Part shown: piece by piece, positions 22,765-33,562 of the stretch
Numbering within the stretch: position 1 is the first letter of the stretch
Layout of the letters: each line of letters opens with the position of its first letter
DNA from: Terfezia claveryi
Taxonomy: Eukaryota; Ascomycota; Pezizomycetes; Pezizales; Pezizaceae
Assembly (NCBI GenBank): GCA_015179025.1
Contig: WHUX01000197.1
Span: 1-64,000, forward strand
Length of the DNA: 64,000 nucleotides
Direction: 5' to 3'
The notes under the pieces: generated by a model
What the model saw: only the letters and a program-made list of their open reading frames with translations
The model's database searches: none
What the model was told of the DNA's origin: nothing
Program-made: the position numbers and the translations under genes

Positions 22765-23354
22765 TTAAACAAAACTCCCATATTTCACCCAGAATTCAAA
22801 CTTTTCATTCCAGCCCGCATCTTCCGGCGCATTGCCAATTCTCCGCCCAATCTCAAATTTGCACCTGTAGCAGGGACTCCATGACTGAGCCACAGCAACC
22901 ATTACACAATCACCAACGTCTTGCGAATATGCCCAAAAGTTATATTTTTGTGACCAGCCTTCACCCTCTGGTCTGCCCTTACTTATCGAGATTCTATGCG
23001 GCCCGTGGGCTTCGTCGATGAATATTTGTTGACTGTAGACTGGATGCGGACTGCGGTCAAAAACTGCCAGCCGGAAGCGGCTGATCCAGCAATCCTGCTG
23101 CAAGATGTTGCCATTACTGACCATATCACGGCATGGATTCAATGCTCCACCGACTGAAAGAATGAATATACCACAAGGCTGCCATAAGTGAGCTCAGGGA
23201 TAGCATATGTGCACCACACATAGGCGTTTAGGACGGAGATTCTTACACTCGCACATGAAGCCATATATTCGGCGATCGACTTATGACCATCTTTTCCTGA
23301 TATCGTAAGGGAGCTCCCAGGCTGTAGTACACCTGGCGGTGGACGGTCAGTCAT
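22765..23354 (-). CDS. S3: intact small protein, 173 aa, family unknown
   Basis: Exon 1 is 23354-23247 (36 codons, ATG at 23354), the donor is GTAAGA, the intron is 68 nt, and exon 2 is 23178-22765; the frame is preserved. The protein has no signal peptide or membrane segment. Exon 1 holds SSLTISGKDGHKSIAEYM. Exon 2 holds RLAVFDRSPHPVYSQQIF, then W/Y-rich strands ending WNEKFEFWVKYGSF. The alternating hydrophobic and aromatic pattern suggests an all-beta fold. Cysteines in SPCYRCKF could pair. I do not recognise the family. Its repeated placement upstream of the jacalin-like gene (S1-B, S3-C) suggests a partner function, but that is inference. It is the only intact one of three copies. Confidence 0.75.
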
Positions 23355-24076
23355 TGGACCCGCAGAGATATACTCGGGCTACCGGCTACGCCTAGATATA
23401 CAGTGAAGTACAGGAGTACCGTGGAGCACCTTTAGGATCGAATGTGGAGGTGTATGTGGGGGGTGTCCTTTATATAATAATCGTCTTGTGAGGTCAGCCC
23501 ATCCGACAGCGATGGGTTTTTGTCTAGATAGTTTGGTAAGTCTAATTTTCTGGGCAGTAAACCTACTCTATGCATGCCAACCCAAATTTCACAGGGTTCG
23601 CCACAACTATGAATATTACCTAAGTAGAGTAGGTATGTAGAGTACTAGTCTCGGCACCCGACCCTCGAGCTTGGCATCATCACGTAAGCTGTATCACGTA
23701 AGCCATCATAATTCCCGGGTTGCAACCTTTGAAAATATCTTTACCCTTTCCGTATTTACGCATCGCTAGATCTCCCTAGTCTGGTTCAAAGACCAATCCC
23801 ACGGTGGCGCGAGATTCAATTCCCATGATGCGAGGTCCACGTGACGGCTTATACCCCATGGGAATGTGTGACGTACAAACTTCCTCATAGACACTACTTT
23901 CAGGTTTTGGTACTGATATATACACACATATGCCTTCACAGCCTCTACTCGTTCTCAATATTGTCAATTTCCATGTGCACTGCAATCTGTTTTCTAACCT
24001 CTACTCAGATTCACACCACACGTGAAGGGAAGGACGGCGGTACATACATTTATACTCACAGGAATACCTCTCAATC
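23355..24076. other. Intergenic; putative promoter region of the next gene
   Basis: Contains a CACGTG palindrome at 23838-23843, an inverted repeat of about 10 bp (23571-23580 with 23635-23644, TAGAGTAGGT) and a TAGTCTGGTT copy at 23777-23786. No ORF of note. The regulatory role is not proven. Confidence 0.4.
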
Positions 24077-26083
24077 ATGTTTATCTCTCATTTCCTCGTG
24101 GCTCCCCTCCTCCTCCACCGCTACTTCCCCTCCAAAGTCGGTCCTACAACTCTTGTGATGGCTAGTGTCGCACCAGATATTGTCTCGGATTTATACTTGA
24201 TTGTGATGGAGTTTATGAGGATGATGTTCAAGCAAAAGGTGGAGATTCACGATCACACCAAGCCTCCAGGGTGGATCGAGTTGGATAGTGGGAAGCCATT
24301 GGGCATCGGAGAATGGACTCATAGTTTGGGAGGGGCGATGTGGTGGGGTAAATTGGATCCATTTGCTCCTAGTGTACGGTAGATAAATGGGTTGCTGAAA
24401 CTTTTAAGTGATTTAGCCGGTTCACTTGCGCTCCTAACGGGACTCTACCATGCAACTCGGAAGCAGACGGATTTGAAGGCACCAACAACCCCACCCAGTA
24501 CACCAGCAGTCACGGCAGCCAATATAGCGGACAATGGTGCCCCTCCGGAGCTGTCTTCTCCGAGCATCATAGCGTTACTGCATAGTCCACATATCTATCG
24601 AGCGATGTTGGCAATGGGGTCGGCAGTGATGAGCCATATTTTCCTGGATACTTTTGGGGAGAATTCGAAAGGTTTGCATCCATTCCCCCTTACAACATCA
24701 ATCCTCACATGAAAGGTTTCATTTAATTTTATATCTTCCTTAATAGCCCTGCTCCACCCCATGTCCACCCACCGCTCCAAACAATCCTCAGCCGACAGCA
24801 CCTCACCCGCCTGGACCCTTGTCATCGACATCCTCCTCGCCCTTCTCAGCACATACCTGTACACTCTCAACTCACACATCCCCTCCCAATCCCTTTACCG
24901 CTTAACAGGGTTGACGGCGATATTGTTTATGTTCCAAGGGAGCCTATATCTCTCCCATCCTGCATCACTGACAACCACTATCACGGTGCCGACTACGTCC
25001 CCAAATGTAGCAGGAGCCTGGTGGAACCTAATGAGATATGTGTGTGGGGCCATATTAGTGGGGGGGGTGTTGCAGAGTATTCCAAGGCATCTGGGGAATG
25101 CAGGAAGGGAGAGTGGGGGAGTAGGGGAAATGTTGAGGAGAGGAATTGAGACACTGAAGGAGGAAATTGGTGGGGTGGGCGAGCTGCCAAGTTTACCGCT
25201 TACGCCATGTGGGGTCAAGGTATATAAGGTTGAGGAAGTAAAGCTGAGTGCAGTGGAGGTGGTGTTGGGCGTGGAGGATGAGAAGAACGAGGAGAAAAAG
25301 GACCAGGAGGAAAAGGACCAGGACAAACAGGACCAGGAGAAAAAGGAGCAGGAGAAAAAGGAGCAGGAGCAAAAGGATCAGGAGAAAAAGGACAAGGAAA
25401 TGATGGACAAGGAGAAGGAGAAAGTTCAGGAGAAAAAGGAGGACCAGGAAAAGGACCAGGAAGAGGACCAGGAAAAAATGGACAAGGTTCAGGAGAAGGT
25501 TCAGGAGAAGGTTCAGGAGAAGGTTCAGGAGAAGAAGGAGAAGAAGGGGGACCAGGAAAAGGACCAGGAAAATGACCAGGAGAAACAGGACCAGGAAAAA
25601 ATAGACAAGGAGAAAAAGAAGATTCAGGAGAAGAAGGAGGACCAGGAAAAGGAGCAGGAGGAGGAGAAGGAGGAGGAACAGCACAGAGGAGTAAAGAGAG
25701 ATTCGGGGTTTTGGGATTATGACACTCAGGGAATCAGTGCGCAAGGGCACCCAAAAATGCCATTTGTTGCCGCCGGAGAAGGTAGACCATTGCTCAAGGA
25801 TGCAAGGGGGTTAGGCACATTTCCAGGCGGGAGAGTTAAATCAAGTTCTTCATCCACCGACGCCCCACATCAGGAAAAGAGAAGAAGGAGGAGCAGTCAC
25901 GGAGAGTATGCAGAGGTACCTCAGAGGAAGGGAAATTCGGAAGCTTTCGACGAGAGCTTAGTATTTGCTGATAGGCCTGGTCGGCCGGTTGGGCGTAGTT
26001 ATAGTTTTGGACATGGACTTCCTGGTGCGGGGGGCGGAAGGAGGAGTGGGGACGGTGGGACAAGGAAGGCATATATTCATTAA
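24077..26083 (+). CDS. Multi-pass membrane protein with long Lys/Glu/Gln coiled tail, 620 aa
   Basis: Three exons: 24077-24347, 24417-24671, 24747-26083; introns of 69 and 75 nt with GTAAAT...TTTAG and GTTTGC...AATAG, both phase 1, summing to 621 codons. The N-terminal part has ISHFLVAPLLLHRYFP then LVMASVAPDIVSDLY, and exon 2 has SHIFLDTFGENSKG. These echo the H-x(n)-PD and H-xx-LD patterns of DUF457/DUF4184-type membrane proteins (a loose similarity). At least four hydrophobic segments are visible, in exons 1-2 and at the start of exon 3. Residues ~345-500 are almost pure K/E/Q/D repeats (QEKKEQEKK style), predicted single alpha-helix or coiled coil. A Ser/Arg/Gly-rich tail follows. Function unknown. 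Confidence 0.75.
25280..25690 (+). repeat. Purine-rich coding minisatellite (K/E/Q tail)
   Basis: Imperfect tandem units of 9-18 bp such as GACCAGGAGAAAAAG, and four GTTCAGGAGAAG units at about 25485-25533. The + strand is almost free of T for ~400 bp. All length changes keep frame, consistent with selection on the open frame. Confidence 0.88.
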
Positions 26084-27363
26084 ATACGACAGGTGTGGAT
26101 TGAAGCTGAATAATATGCTTGAAGACATGACAAATTGGAAAGGGATTGAGGTCGCGAGTGGGCAAGAACAAACAGTGCTGTTAGGCAAAGCTGTTATATG
26201 AGTCGACGGCAGTGACACTTCCGTGCGCAGGGTGTTTGTATATGGGAAAATTGTTTATCAGGCCGAGCTTGGAGTAGTATATAGTGATTTCGCAGTTGGT
26301 AAAAGTAAATAACGTTTGCGACTTGGCCATACTGAGACTCATTTCCCCTTTTATGTCTGTGAGACAGCCCCTGGTGTGCCTCTCTTGAGCCTCTTGATAC
26401 TCGCAGTATACTTAATCATACCCTCGAGGCCTACCTATTTACTTATGTATGTATTCATAATTGCCAGTAAATTTCCTTTTACTATAGCGTTTTATTAGCT
26501 CATAATCTTTTCCATCAGAGTACATTCATTTAGAAGACTTCAATCACAGAGATATCCACAACTTAGTTTTCCAACTCATTTTTCTAGTCATGCATGGTAG
26601 GTGAATTTCCCTTATAGGCCTCAAAGAACGACCAAAATGTAATTTCAAGTGAGTGTATATATATAGATGGCAGAATCCCTGTTTAGCATAGGATTCGATG
26701 GTCCATGTGACTACTTAGTTACCTATTGGTTAGGTCCATAATGTTATACTTTCGAGTTAAATTGACTGAACAGTACAAGGGAATAATATTTGTGCTTTCG
26801 GTGGATAAAGGCTCAGGTAAGTGACTTTGGCCATATCTCTGTATCTGTGAACTTGAAAATGTGAGAGTAGGGGTCTTAGTGGCAGCGTTCCTGATGCGGT
26901 AGTTCACTAGGCCATTTCGAGCCTGCCAGCCTAGCGATTAATATACTAGTTTCTGGGAATAAAACTCCAATAGTTGATCTGGGTAGAAGAGTTGGAATCA
27001 ACTGGATATTTACGAAAACCGTCTCACTCCTGCGGTGTGCATGTGGAGAAGCCATTACACTATGTAACTAATGTTTGGGAGCCCAGACTGGAGATAATTA
27101 CCGGGGCTATCCATCCAGTAAAATGTAATATAATACAAAAAAGTAACAGCATGTACGCCTCTCACAGTCAAGGCACTTATTAGATATCCATAAACCCGTA
27201 TCCTGCTTCCCACTCCTGTGTTTTCATCAAGCAATGTGCAGGACTCAACATCAACCCTACACATATTATTCCTGATGGCCCTAACAACCCTTTTCATCAA
27301 CATCAGCGCTAACTGTGCTGACCCACAACGGCCCAATACACCCTTGCATTATTCAACATATTT
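26084..27363. other. Intergenic; no gene seen
   Basis: Scattered frames under 100 codons without coding character. The 3' UTR of the membrane-protein gene presumably lies at the left. Confidence 0.5.
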
Positions 27364-28035
27364 TCACAACTCAATATTTGCATACTGAATCGTCTCTTCG
27401 CCAATCGTCGTCTCCTCAGGGTTACACTCCCTCTTGTCATTCTTATCGGCACCATTATTCTCATTCTCATCCTCAGTCTTTCCCTCCCCATCTCTCCCAT
27501 TCTCATCCACCTTTTTTAGTCCCAAACCACATCGACAAATGGACTTCTCGAGGCTCTTAATACGTCCCTCCAAATTATTCATCCTTTTAACGAGACTCTC
27601 CTCGAGAAAGTCAGCTAACTTAGGCATGACTTCGCGGACTTCCTGGAGGTCGGCCTGGAAGGTATGGTTCCCGTGAACAAGGACTCCGAGGAGAGTGATG
27701 ACGGAGAGATAGCCTAAGAAGGTGGGCTGAAAAAAGTTACCTGTGAGGTTTTCAGTTTGGTTCTTGTGACTGCAACGACCTGAATTTTGAAGAAAGGGCG
27801 GGAGAGGGAAAAGAAGAACACGTACTGTGGAGAGAAGACATTGAGGATACGTTAAGAGATACAAAGAGGGCTTGCTGAGGTACTTCTGAGTGTAGATCTC
27901 GGCTTCGTGAGAAGGTTTGAAGGTTCTCTGTCCCTTGAAAAGTCTCAGTAACCTCGACTTCCGGCAGACAGGCATCAGTGCAACTACGTACAATATTTTT
28001 GGGTTAAATGGAAAGGTTAGAGAGTGATGAGGCAA
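27364..28035 (-). CDS. Predicted single-pass membrane protein with acidic coiled-coil tail
   Basis: An open frame of 223 codons contains a hydrophobic segment FLGYLSVITLLGVLVHG, then a heptad-like helix (LEESLVKRMNNLEGRIKSLE) and an acidic Asn/Glu/Asp-rich tail. Two in-frame stretches look like introns read through (GTACGTG...ATTCAG near 27820-27775 and GTAACTT...TCTTAG near 27740-27715), so the mature protein is probably shorter. It is divergently arranged with the next gene, which has the same architecture. No family recognised; the start is uncertain. Confidence 0.5.
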   Translation of the reverse strand: MPHHSLTFPFNPKILYVVALMPVCRKSRLLRLFKGQRTFKPSHEAEIYTQKYLSKPSLYLLTYPQCLLSTVRVLLFPLPPFLQNSGRCSHKNQTENLTGNFFQPTFLGYLSVITLLGVLVHGNHTFQADLQEVREVMPKLADFLEESLVKRMNNLEGRIKSLEKSICRCGLGLKKVDENGRDGEGKTEDENENNGADKNDKRECNPEETTIGEETIQYANIEL

Positions 28036-28569
28036 AGACTTTGGTACAATGGACTGCAGTGCTGCGTGACGAAAGCAAGTAGTTTGAGGTGTCTAGGTTG
28101 AGTGGTGGAGAAGTTGGGATGAATTTCGACTGGTGCGTACATTAGCTCACGTGCTTGGCAAAAGAAAGTACTTCCGACGTTCCTGTTGTGGGGAAGTCCA
28201 CCACCAATATTGTCGTCTTCGACTGCGAGTTCCACTAAACAATTCAACTTCTTTTCGCACATACTTTTCCTCTTTTTATAACTCATCGGTCGAAAGGAAC
28301 GCTATCTTGTACCGTCTCCAGCCATCCCCCGGTTGCTATGTGGCAGTGGATTCGGAGTACGTCCATTCCCCCCCTCTAGCCTTTTCTCCATTCATGTCCA
28401 AATGGTATCTCAGGCGGTTCCCCTTATCTCCTTAGAATCCAAGATCTCCGCAGGAGACACTTGCCCTTTCCCCGTAGGGAACCCATCTCTGAGGAAGCAC
28501 CACCAGCTCGTTCCATATGCTGACCTACTACGTACCATGCAGTAACGCTCTTTCGCCGTCCCATCCTCA

Positions 28570-29303
28570 GCCTGTTCTTCCTCACGACTCTGCTCGTATG
28601 CACTGGTTTCCTCGCTACAGCTTACCTAACCGCATTCCTCATTATCATTACCCTCGTAACTGGCACGAAAAGCAAAACAAGGGAGAGCATTTCATTGGGT
28701 CAGAAGAGCATTCCCAAAGGTGATTTCCGGTATGCGGAATTTACGGGGAATATTACTGCTGGGATAGAGGGATTAGTGGGGAGAATCGACAGGCTTTTTG
28801 AAAGGCAGGAGCGTATGGAGGCAAGAGTCAGGGGGTTGATTCAGGAGATCGAAGTGATAATAGGCGATGGGGGGGCTCTGCAGCATGCCCTTCCTGACAG
28901 CGGAGGGGCAGCATTCCCGGATCCTCTTCCCGGATCCTCGATACACACCGCTTTAACACAACCGCTCGATACCCTGCTTGACAAACTTCGCAGCTCAGTA
29001 ACAAGCCCTGGATTTAGCTCAAACCTTCTTGAAGCTAAGACCGAACTTAAAGCCATTATCGGAAGACTGGATACCTTGACTCAAGCCATCAACCGCACGG
29101 GAAAGACTGGGGACGAAATCATGAGGTATGATCCGGACATGACGGAGGTTCTGAAAGAGTGGAAAGAGCGTAATGAGAAGGTAATGGATAACTTTGAGAA
29201 GGTAATTTTGATATCTGAAGTGTGCTTGGATAAGGAAGTGGAGGGGTTGGATATGTTGGGGAGTCTCCTGGATGCATGGAAGAAGTGCATTGGCGGGGTG
29301 TGA
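28570..29303 (+). CDS. Predicted membrane-anchored coiled-coil protein (3' exon)
   Basis: The frame is open from about 28570 to the TGA at 29303. It starts with a transmembrane stretch (TTLLVCTGFLATAYL then AFLIIITLV), followed by a ~190-residue soluble region with helices (GLVGRIDRLFERQERMEAR; LLEAKTELKAIIGRLDTL). There is no ATG near the left end, so an upstream exon is required; a CAG acceptor near 28573 or 28641 is plausible, but I could not fix the donor. The layout mirrors the divergent neighbour (membrane segment plus coiled coil). Function unknown. Confidence 0.55.
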
Positions 29304-31247
29304 GTGGGACGTTGGCTACACTGTTCATTCACTATAAAGTGGGGTGTGCAAATGTCCTCGTGATGAATGGGGTGTTATATGAAGGAGTGCTGAGTTTAGC
29401 TTCCTTGTAGAACGAGGTGGCGGAAAAGTCATTCGAAACTGAAGGGGGTTGTTCGCAGTGATTGGCTTGGGTAGTTTCGAGATAGTTGGATTGGGAACCG
29501 GGGGACGGTGTACTATGAGAATATGGCATCTGGTCTTCTAGTAAAATATAGTTAGTTGTGTTTAGTAATGAACCGAGCATTTCAACGAATCACTGTTGTA
29601 CCACCTTGTTGTGTCAGTGGCATCATCAGCATAAATAAATGAAAAGAGGCATCTGAGACACGGAATTCTCACACTACTTCATGAAAGTTCTTTGAATATT
29701 AGCATGTCTATTGACAATATATTCTAAGAACCAAGAAAGAGTCATCGTGCCACGTTTCTCGCGCCGCACCCTTCTCGTCCCAAGCCCCACCACAACAGAT
29801 AAGATGGCAGAACCAACCACCACCAATCACATTAGTCTGTCTGATTGATGGCAACTCAGTGGCAGAAACATTCTGTGTGGAAATTACCCGCAGCCAGGGT
29901 CAGCATGCTCAAGGAAAATATTACCACCCAGGACCCCAGTCTTTTCCCCGGTGTTAGTCAACAAAGCTCCAGCTATGGAAGGTGAACAAGGATGAGAAGG
30001 AGACGACTTGTCCGGAATGCAATTAATAATCTCTTGAAGGAACGGGGTGGGTGGATGGATCGACAGGAGGACAAGGAGGACCAATGGAGACGTGAAGAAG
30101 TTTCGCTTCAAGAATAATTCGAGTTCTGAGAGCCTCAGAAGTTACGAATGAGGAACGAAAAGAACGCTTGGTCTTGAAACTAGCTTGGAGCAACCTGATT
30201 CAGGAGGTGGAGGAGAAGGAGAAGAGAACGAAGAAGGCAGAGGATGATGCGGGGAAGTTACGGAAGTTTGTGGAGGAGCGATAGATGAGATGAATGCAGC
30301 GGAGGAGGATAGTGGAAGCAGTGGGCAGAGAAGGAGGTACAGTTGAGGACGGTGGCTGCAGAGCGGAAAAAATGGCAGGCGAAAAGGAAGGCATTACCGG
30401 TTGAGACGGTATCTATTGCCTCCCAAACTGACCACGCAGCAGAAAATGTAGAGGTGGAAACAGCGGAAATTCCAATACAGACGGAAGAGGAGATAGAGTT
30501 GTTGAAAAGGATGATGGAGAAGAAAAGGGGGGGCAAAAGACAGAGAAGGTGATGTTGTGATAATGGAGGGCAGTCCCCAGGTTTCCGACCCTTTCGGACC
30601 CCTATATGAGGACCTGTCTGGTTACGAGGGATGAGGACGTTGCCCCAGTGATGGCACCTTCAGTCACAAAAAAGACGGTCCGCACTACTTCGGCAGCGCG
30701 AGCTAGTAAGAAATCCCAACCTGCCAAAATACCCATCAGTTACATCTCTCTAGGAGAGCTTGTGCCAACTAGACTACAGTTACATTGCCACCCGATATTG
30801 GCTTAGCCAAGGCAATTGTAATTCACGGGATCCCCTGCCACAGAACCCATGGCACGTGAGAGGGATAGTAGGAGCACGTTGTCTCTTAGGGGGTAACCGG
30901 AGAGCAGGTAAAGCCACCTTCTCTGTAGTGGTGTTTTTTGATAGGAAGTTGGCCACCTGAAGATGAGGGGGCGCTGGCTTCCAATTGGGGCCTACGATTC
31001 TGACAGAGGAAGGAAGAGAGTGGAATTACGCGATGACTGGTGACGGATTGCCTTATGATGGCTATTATCATGTTCCAGTCACCCACGATTGGCTTTTGCA
31101 TTTCCATACAGTTCTCACAGCGTTGTCGGGTCTTTTACAGTTGTTACTGTATATCTCTCGTCAAAGGCTCCAGGCCGCCGCATAGCCTGAGGCCGATTAA
31201 GGCGTAAGAGACTGAGAAAAAAAAAACATTAAAAGATTCATGCAAGC
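29304..31247. other. Decayed sequence with a coiled-coil remnant
   Basis: At about 30190-30552 (+) broken frames encode Glu/Lys-rich helix (for example RTVAAERKKWQAKRKALPV), with at least one frame break near 30285. It looks like the rotted 3' end of a coiled-coil gene. Nothing else is supported between 29304 and 31247. Confidence 0.4.
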
Positions 31248-31508
31248 ATGGGGATGAGAACTCGCTACCTAGCTGAAGAGATTAATATTATTTTTTTTGG
31301 GTCTGGCAAAGATAGTATTCTTTTAATTCATGGCAAAAAAATCCGAATAACCTTTGATCCCCTTTCTATTTTGAAGAACGGCACTATCACCATTTTTCAA
31401 ATGAACGTTGGGAGTCGCACTCTGTCATGGCCTCAGGATTGGACTTCATTTGGGATGCCATACGAAGTCGAGACACATTCACAATCTCAAGCCATCCCGT
31501 TCGAATAA
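31248..31508 (+). CDS. Small hypothetical ORF, 86 codons
   Basis: An open frame from an ATG with alternating hydrophobic beta-like pattern (SILLIHGKKIRITF). No homology recognised. Overlapping frames on the same strand at 31408-31632 weaken the case. It may be a fragment. Confidence 0.25.
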   Translation: MGMRTRYLAEEINIIFFGSGKDSILLIHGKKIRITFDPLSILKNGTITIFQMNVGSRTLSWPQDWTSFGMPYEVETHSQSQAIPFE

Positions 31509-32546
31509 GTGGAGGTTGGTATTTTGCACACCGCAACGGGTCAAGGACGAATGGAAAATACCACAGCGTATTGACTATCAAAAGAAGGTACCTAAACGCC
31601 AGTGGACCAGAATATTGATCAGTTTTCTATAGCACTTGAGGATGGGCTCCGCAAACGACGCCGCGTTGAAACCTGATATTCAGAAGGAGCAATTCCTGTC
31701 TTTCTTGTTTTCTTTTTTTTTGTCATACATAATAGTGTATAACTGTTAGCAATCATTTGCCTTTTTTTTACGGGTTGTGCCTTTTTCTTTCCTTTATCAT
31801 AGCTTTACGTTAGTAAAATCAAAATATCATGTTGACTTTGTCCTCAACTAGGCAACTGCTTCTGATCGATGCCTTCTTTTACCATAAGATCCCTTCCTGA
31901 CTCTACCGGTGGCTTTTGACTATTCCTAGTATGTCGAGCTTCTCTGTATGTCGTTTCCAATTTCTGTCCTATCGCCCCTCACCCCATAACATTTTCGGGC
32001 CCATCGAACCCCCCGAAAAGAAACTGTTATTCCGTGAGATTCCAAATCTCAAAATCCCCGAGCTCAACCTCTTCTTCACCCCCCCACAGGCCTCTCTGTG
32101 ACCATTTCTCTATCCTGAAATTTGTTGCGTCCTTTCTGATTTTCTTGGCATTGGTGATTCAAAATAATTCATATTGCTATGAGTAGGGCTGGTTTTGGGG
32201 GCAATGATCCGCAAAAAAAGCGTACTGCTTCTCGTGATCCGCTCGCACATATGTACCCGGAACTATTTCCCCAGAGGTATTATCTAAGTAGATATATATA
32301 TCCACATCCATAGTAATCCGAGATATCATTGTCGAGGTCAACTCCAAAATTCAAAAGGGTTTCAAAAAGTACTAACCCCCGCTCATCTGAGACATCAGCA
32401 CAGTCACCAGACAACAGACACTCTCTGCTTCGGGACTCTGGCAGTGCGCGCTCGTAACGGTCATGAAGGACTACTTGAATACGAAGCTTGATGTGGTGAG
32501 GTGGAATTTTAGAGAGATCTTGAGTGTGCGTGTTGACTTCTCTGAT

Positions 32547-32948
32547 TCACATCGCACACCTTGAAAGATTCGTGAAGGGATTTGAGTAGCGGTCGGCTCT
32601 GCTGGATGGCGTGTAATTGTCTGGCTCGCGTTGTAGGCTTCGAGAATAATTGAAAACAGTTGCAGAGACGCCGATACTTCCTAATTTGGGCTGAGCCGGC
32701 CGCCGAGAGCAAAGATAAGTACTGTATGTAAGTGTTCTACTCCAAAAGACATCTCTTTCACTAAAACCGGCACTTTCTGAAGAATTGGCAAACCCAAAGC
32801 TAGTGCGCCAGAAAGAAGCTCTGCCATATGTACTGGTGGTTGAGAAATGAGAGAGGTTGTTTCCATGTACTGTATCTTCCCATATAAATTCGTATGGCAA
32901 CGTTAATATATCTTGCCCTCTTGTAATTTCCGCAAGCTGGTCAATCAT
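32547..32948 (-). CDS. Hypothetical ORF, 133 codons
   Basis: An open frame from the ATG at 32948 with ILTLPYEFIWEDTVHGNNL near the N-terminus. The composition is protein-like in its first half and poor in the second, so an unseen intron is possible near 32860. Not recognised. Confidence 0.3.
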   Translation of the reverse strand: MIDQLAEITRGQDILTLPYEFIWEDTVHGNNLSHFSTTSTYGRASFWRTSFGFANSSESAGFSERDVFWSRTLTYSTYLCSRRPAQPKLGSIGVSATVFNYSRSLQREPDNYTPSSRADRYSNPFTNLSRCAM

Positions 32949-33562
32949 AATTCATAAGGTTGAAACTTTTGATAATCTCTAATATCTGCAAGCAATTATC
33001 GAAAGGCACATGTATTTGAAAGTCCCTTGATACATACGTATAGAGTTGTATTGAGATGCAATGCATTTTACCCGCTTGTGGGTTCTACATATTTTGTGCA
33101 CCCAAGTGAAGCTGATTCAATCATACTTTCTAAGACGGAAGCTTTTGATAATGAGCAGCTCAGAGGACTCTAGGAATGTGGTGAGTTCTATTTAATCTCG
33201 GATAAAGACCTATGGCATTGAATTTTGTACATGTATAAGTTGGGCAATGCGAGATAGGCTTGCCTCATGATTAGTATGCACTTGTTTCACAAATGACAAT
33301 TAGACATGTGGATATTGGCATGATAATACGGTAGTACGATCTACTCCGATATTACATTGTATTAATTCCGCGTAGCCACACAATCCAGAATCAGGAGGAG
33401 ACGGGGGCTTTTTCATTGTCGTTGCAGCATCATGTTTCACTATGGTCCTGGTTACAGCTTCCTGTAAACTTTAGTTTCATGACAAGTATAGTATTCATAT
33501 ATTTCCGTAGTACCTAACCCAAGTGCAAAACGCGCAACCACCAGAGTGATCCTTCCCAAACT

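Noticed and set aside
22765..23354. S3 as an aegerolysin
   Set aside because: The aegerolysin-typical sequence pattern (for example a WDCPWGS-like motif) is not visible; only genomic context suggested it.
25193..25750. Minus-strand 185-codon ORF made almost wholly of Leu/Val
   Set aside because: Antisense shadow of the K/E/Q-rich coding repeat on the plus strand.
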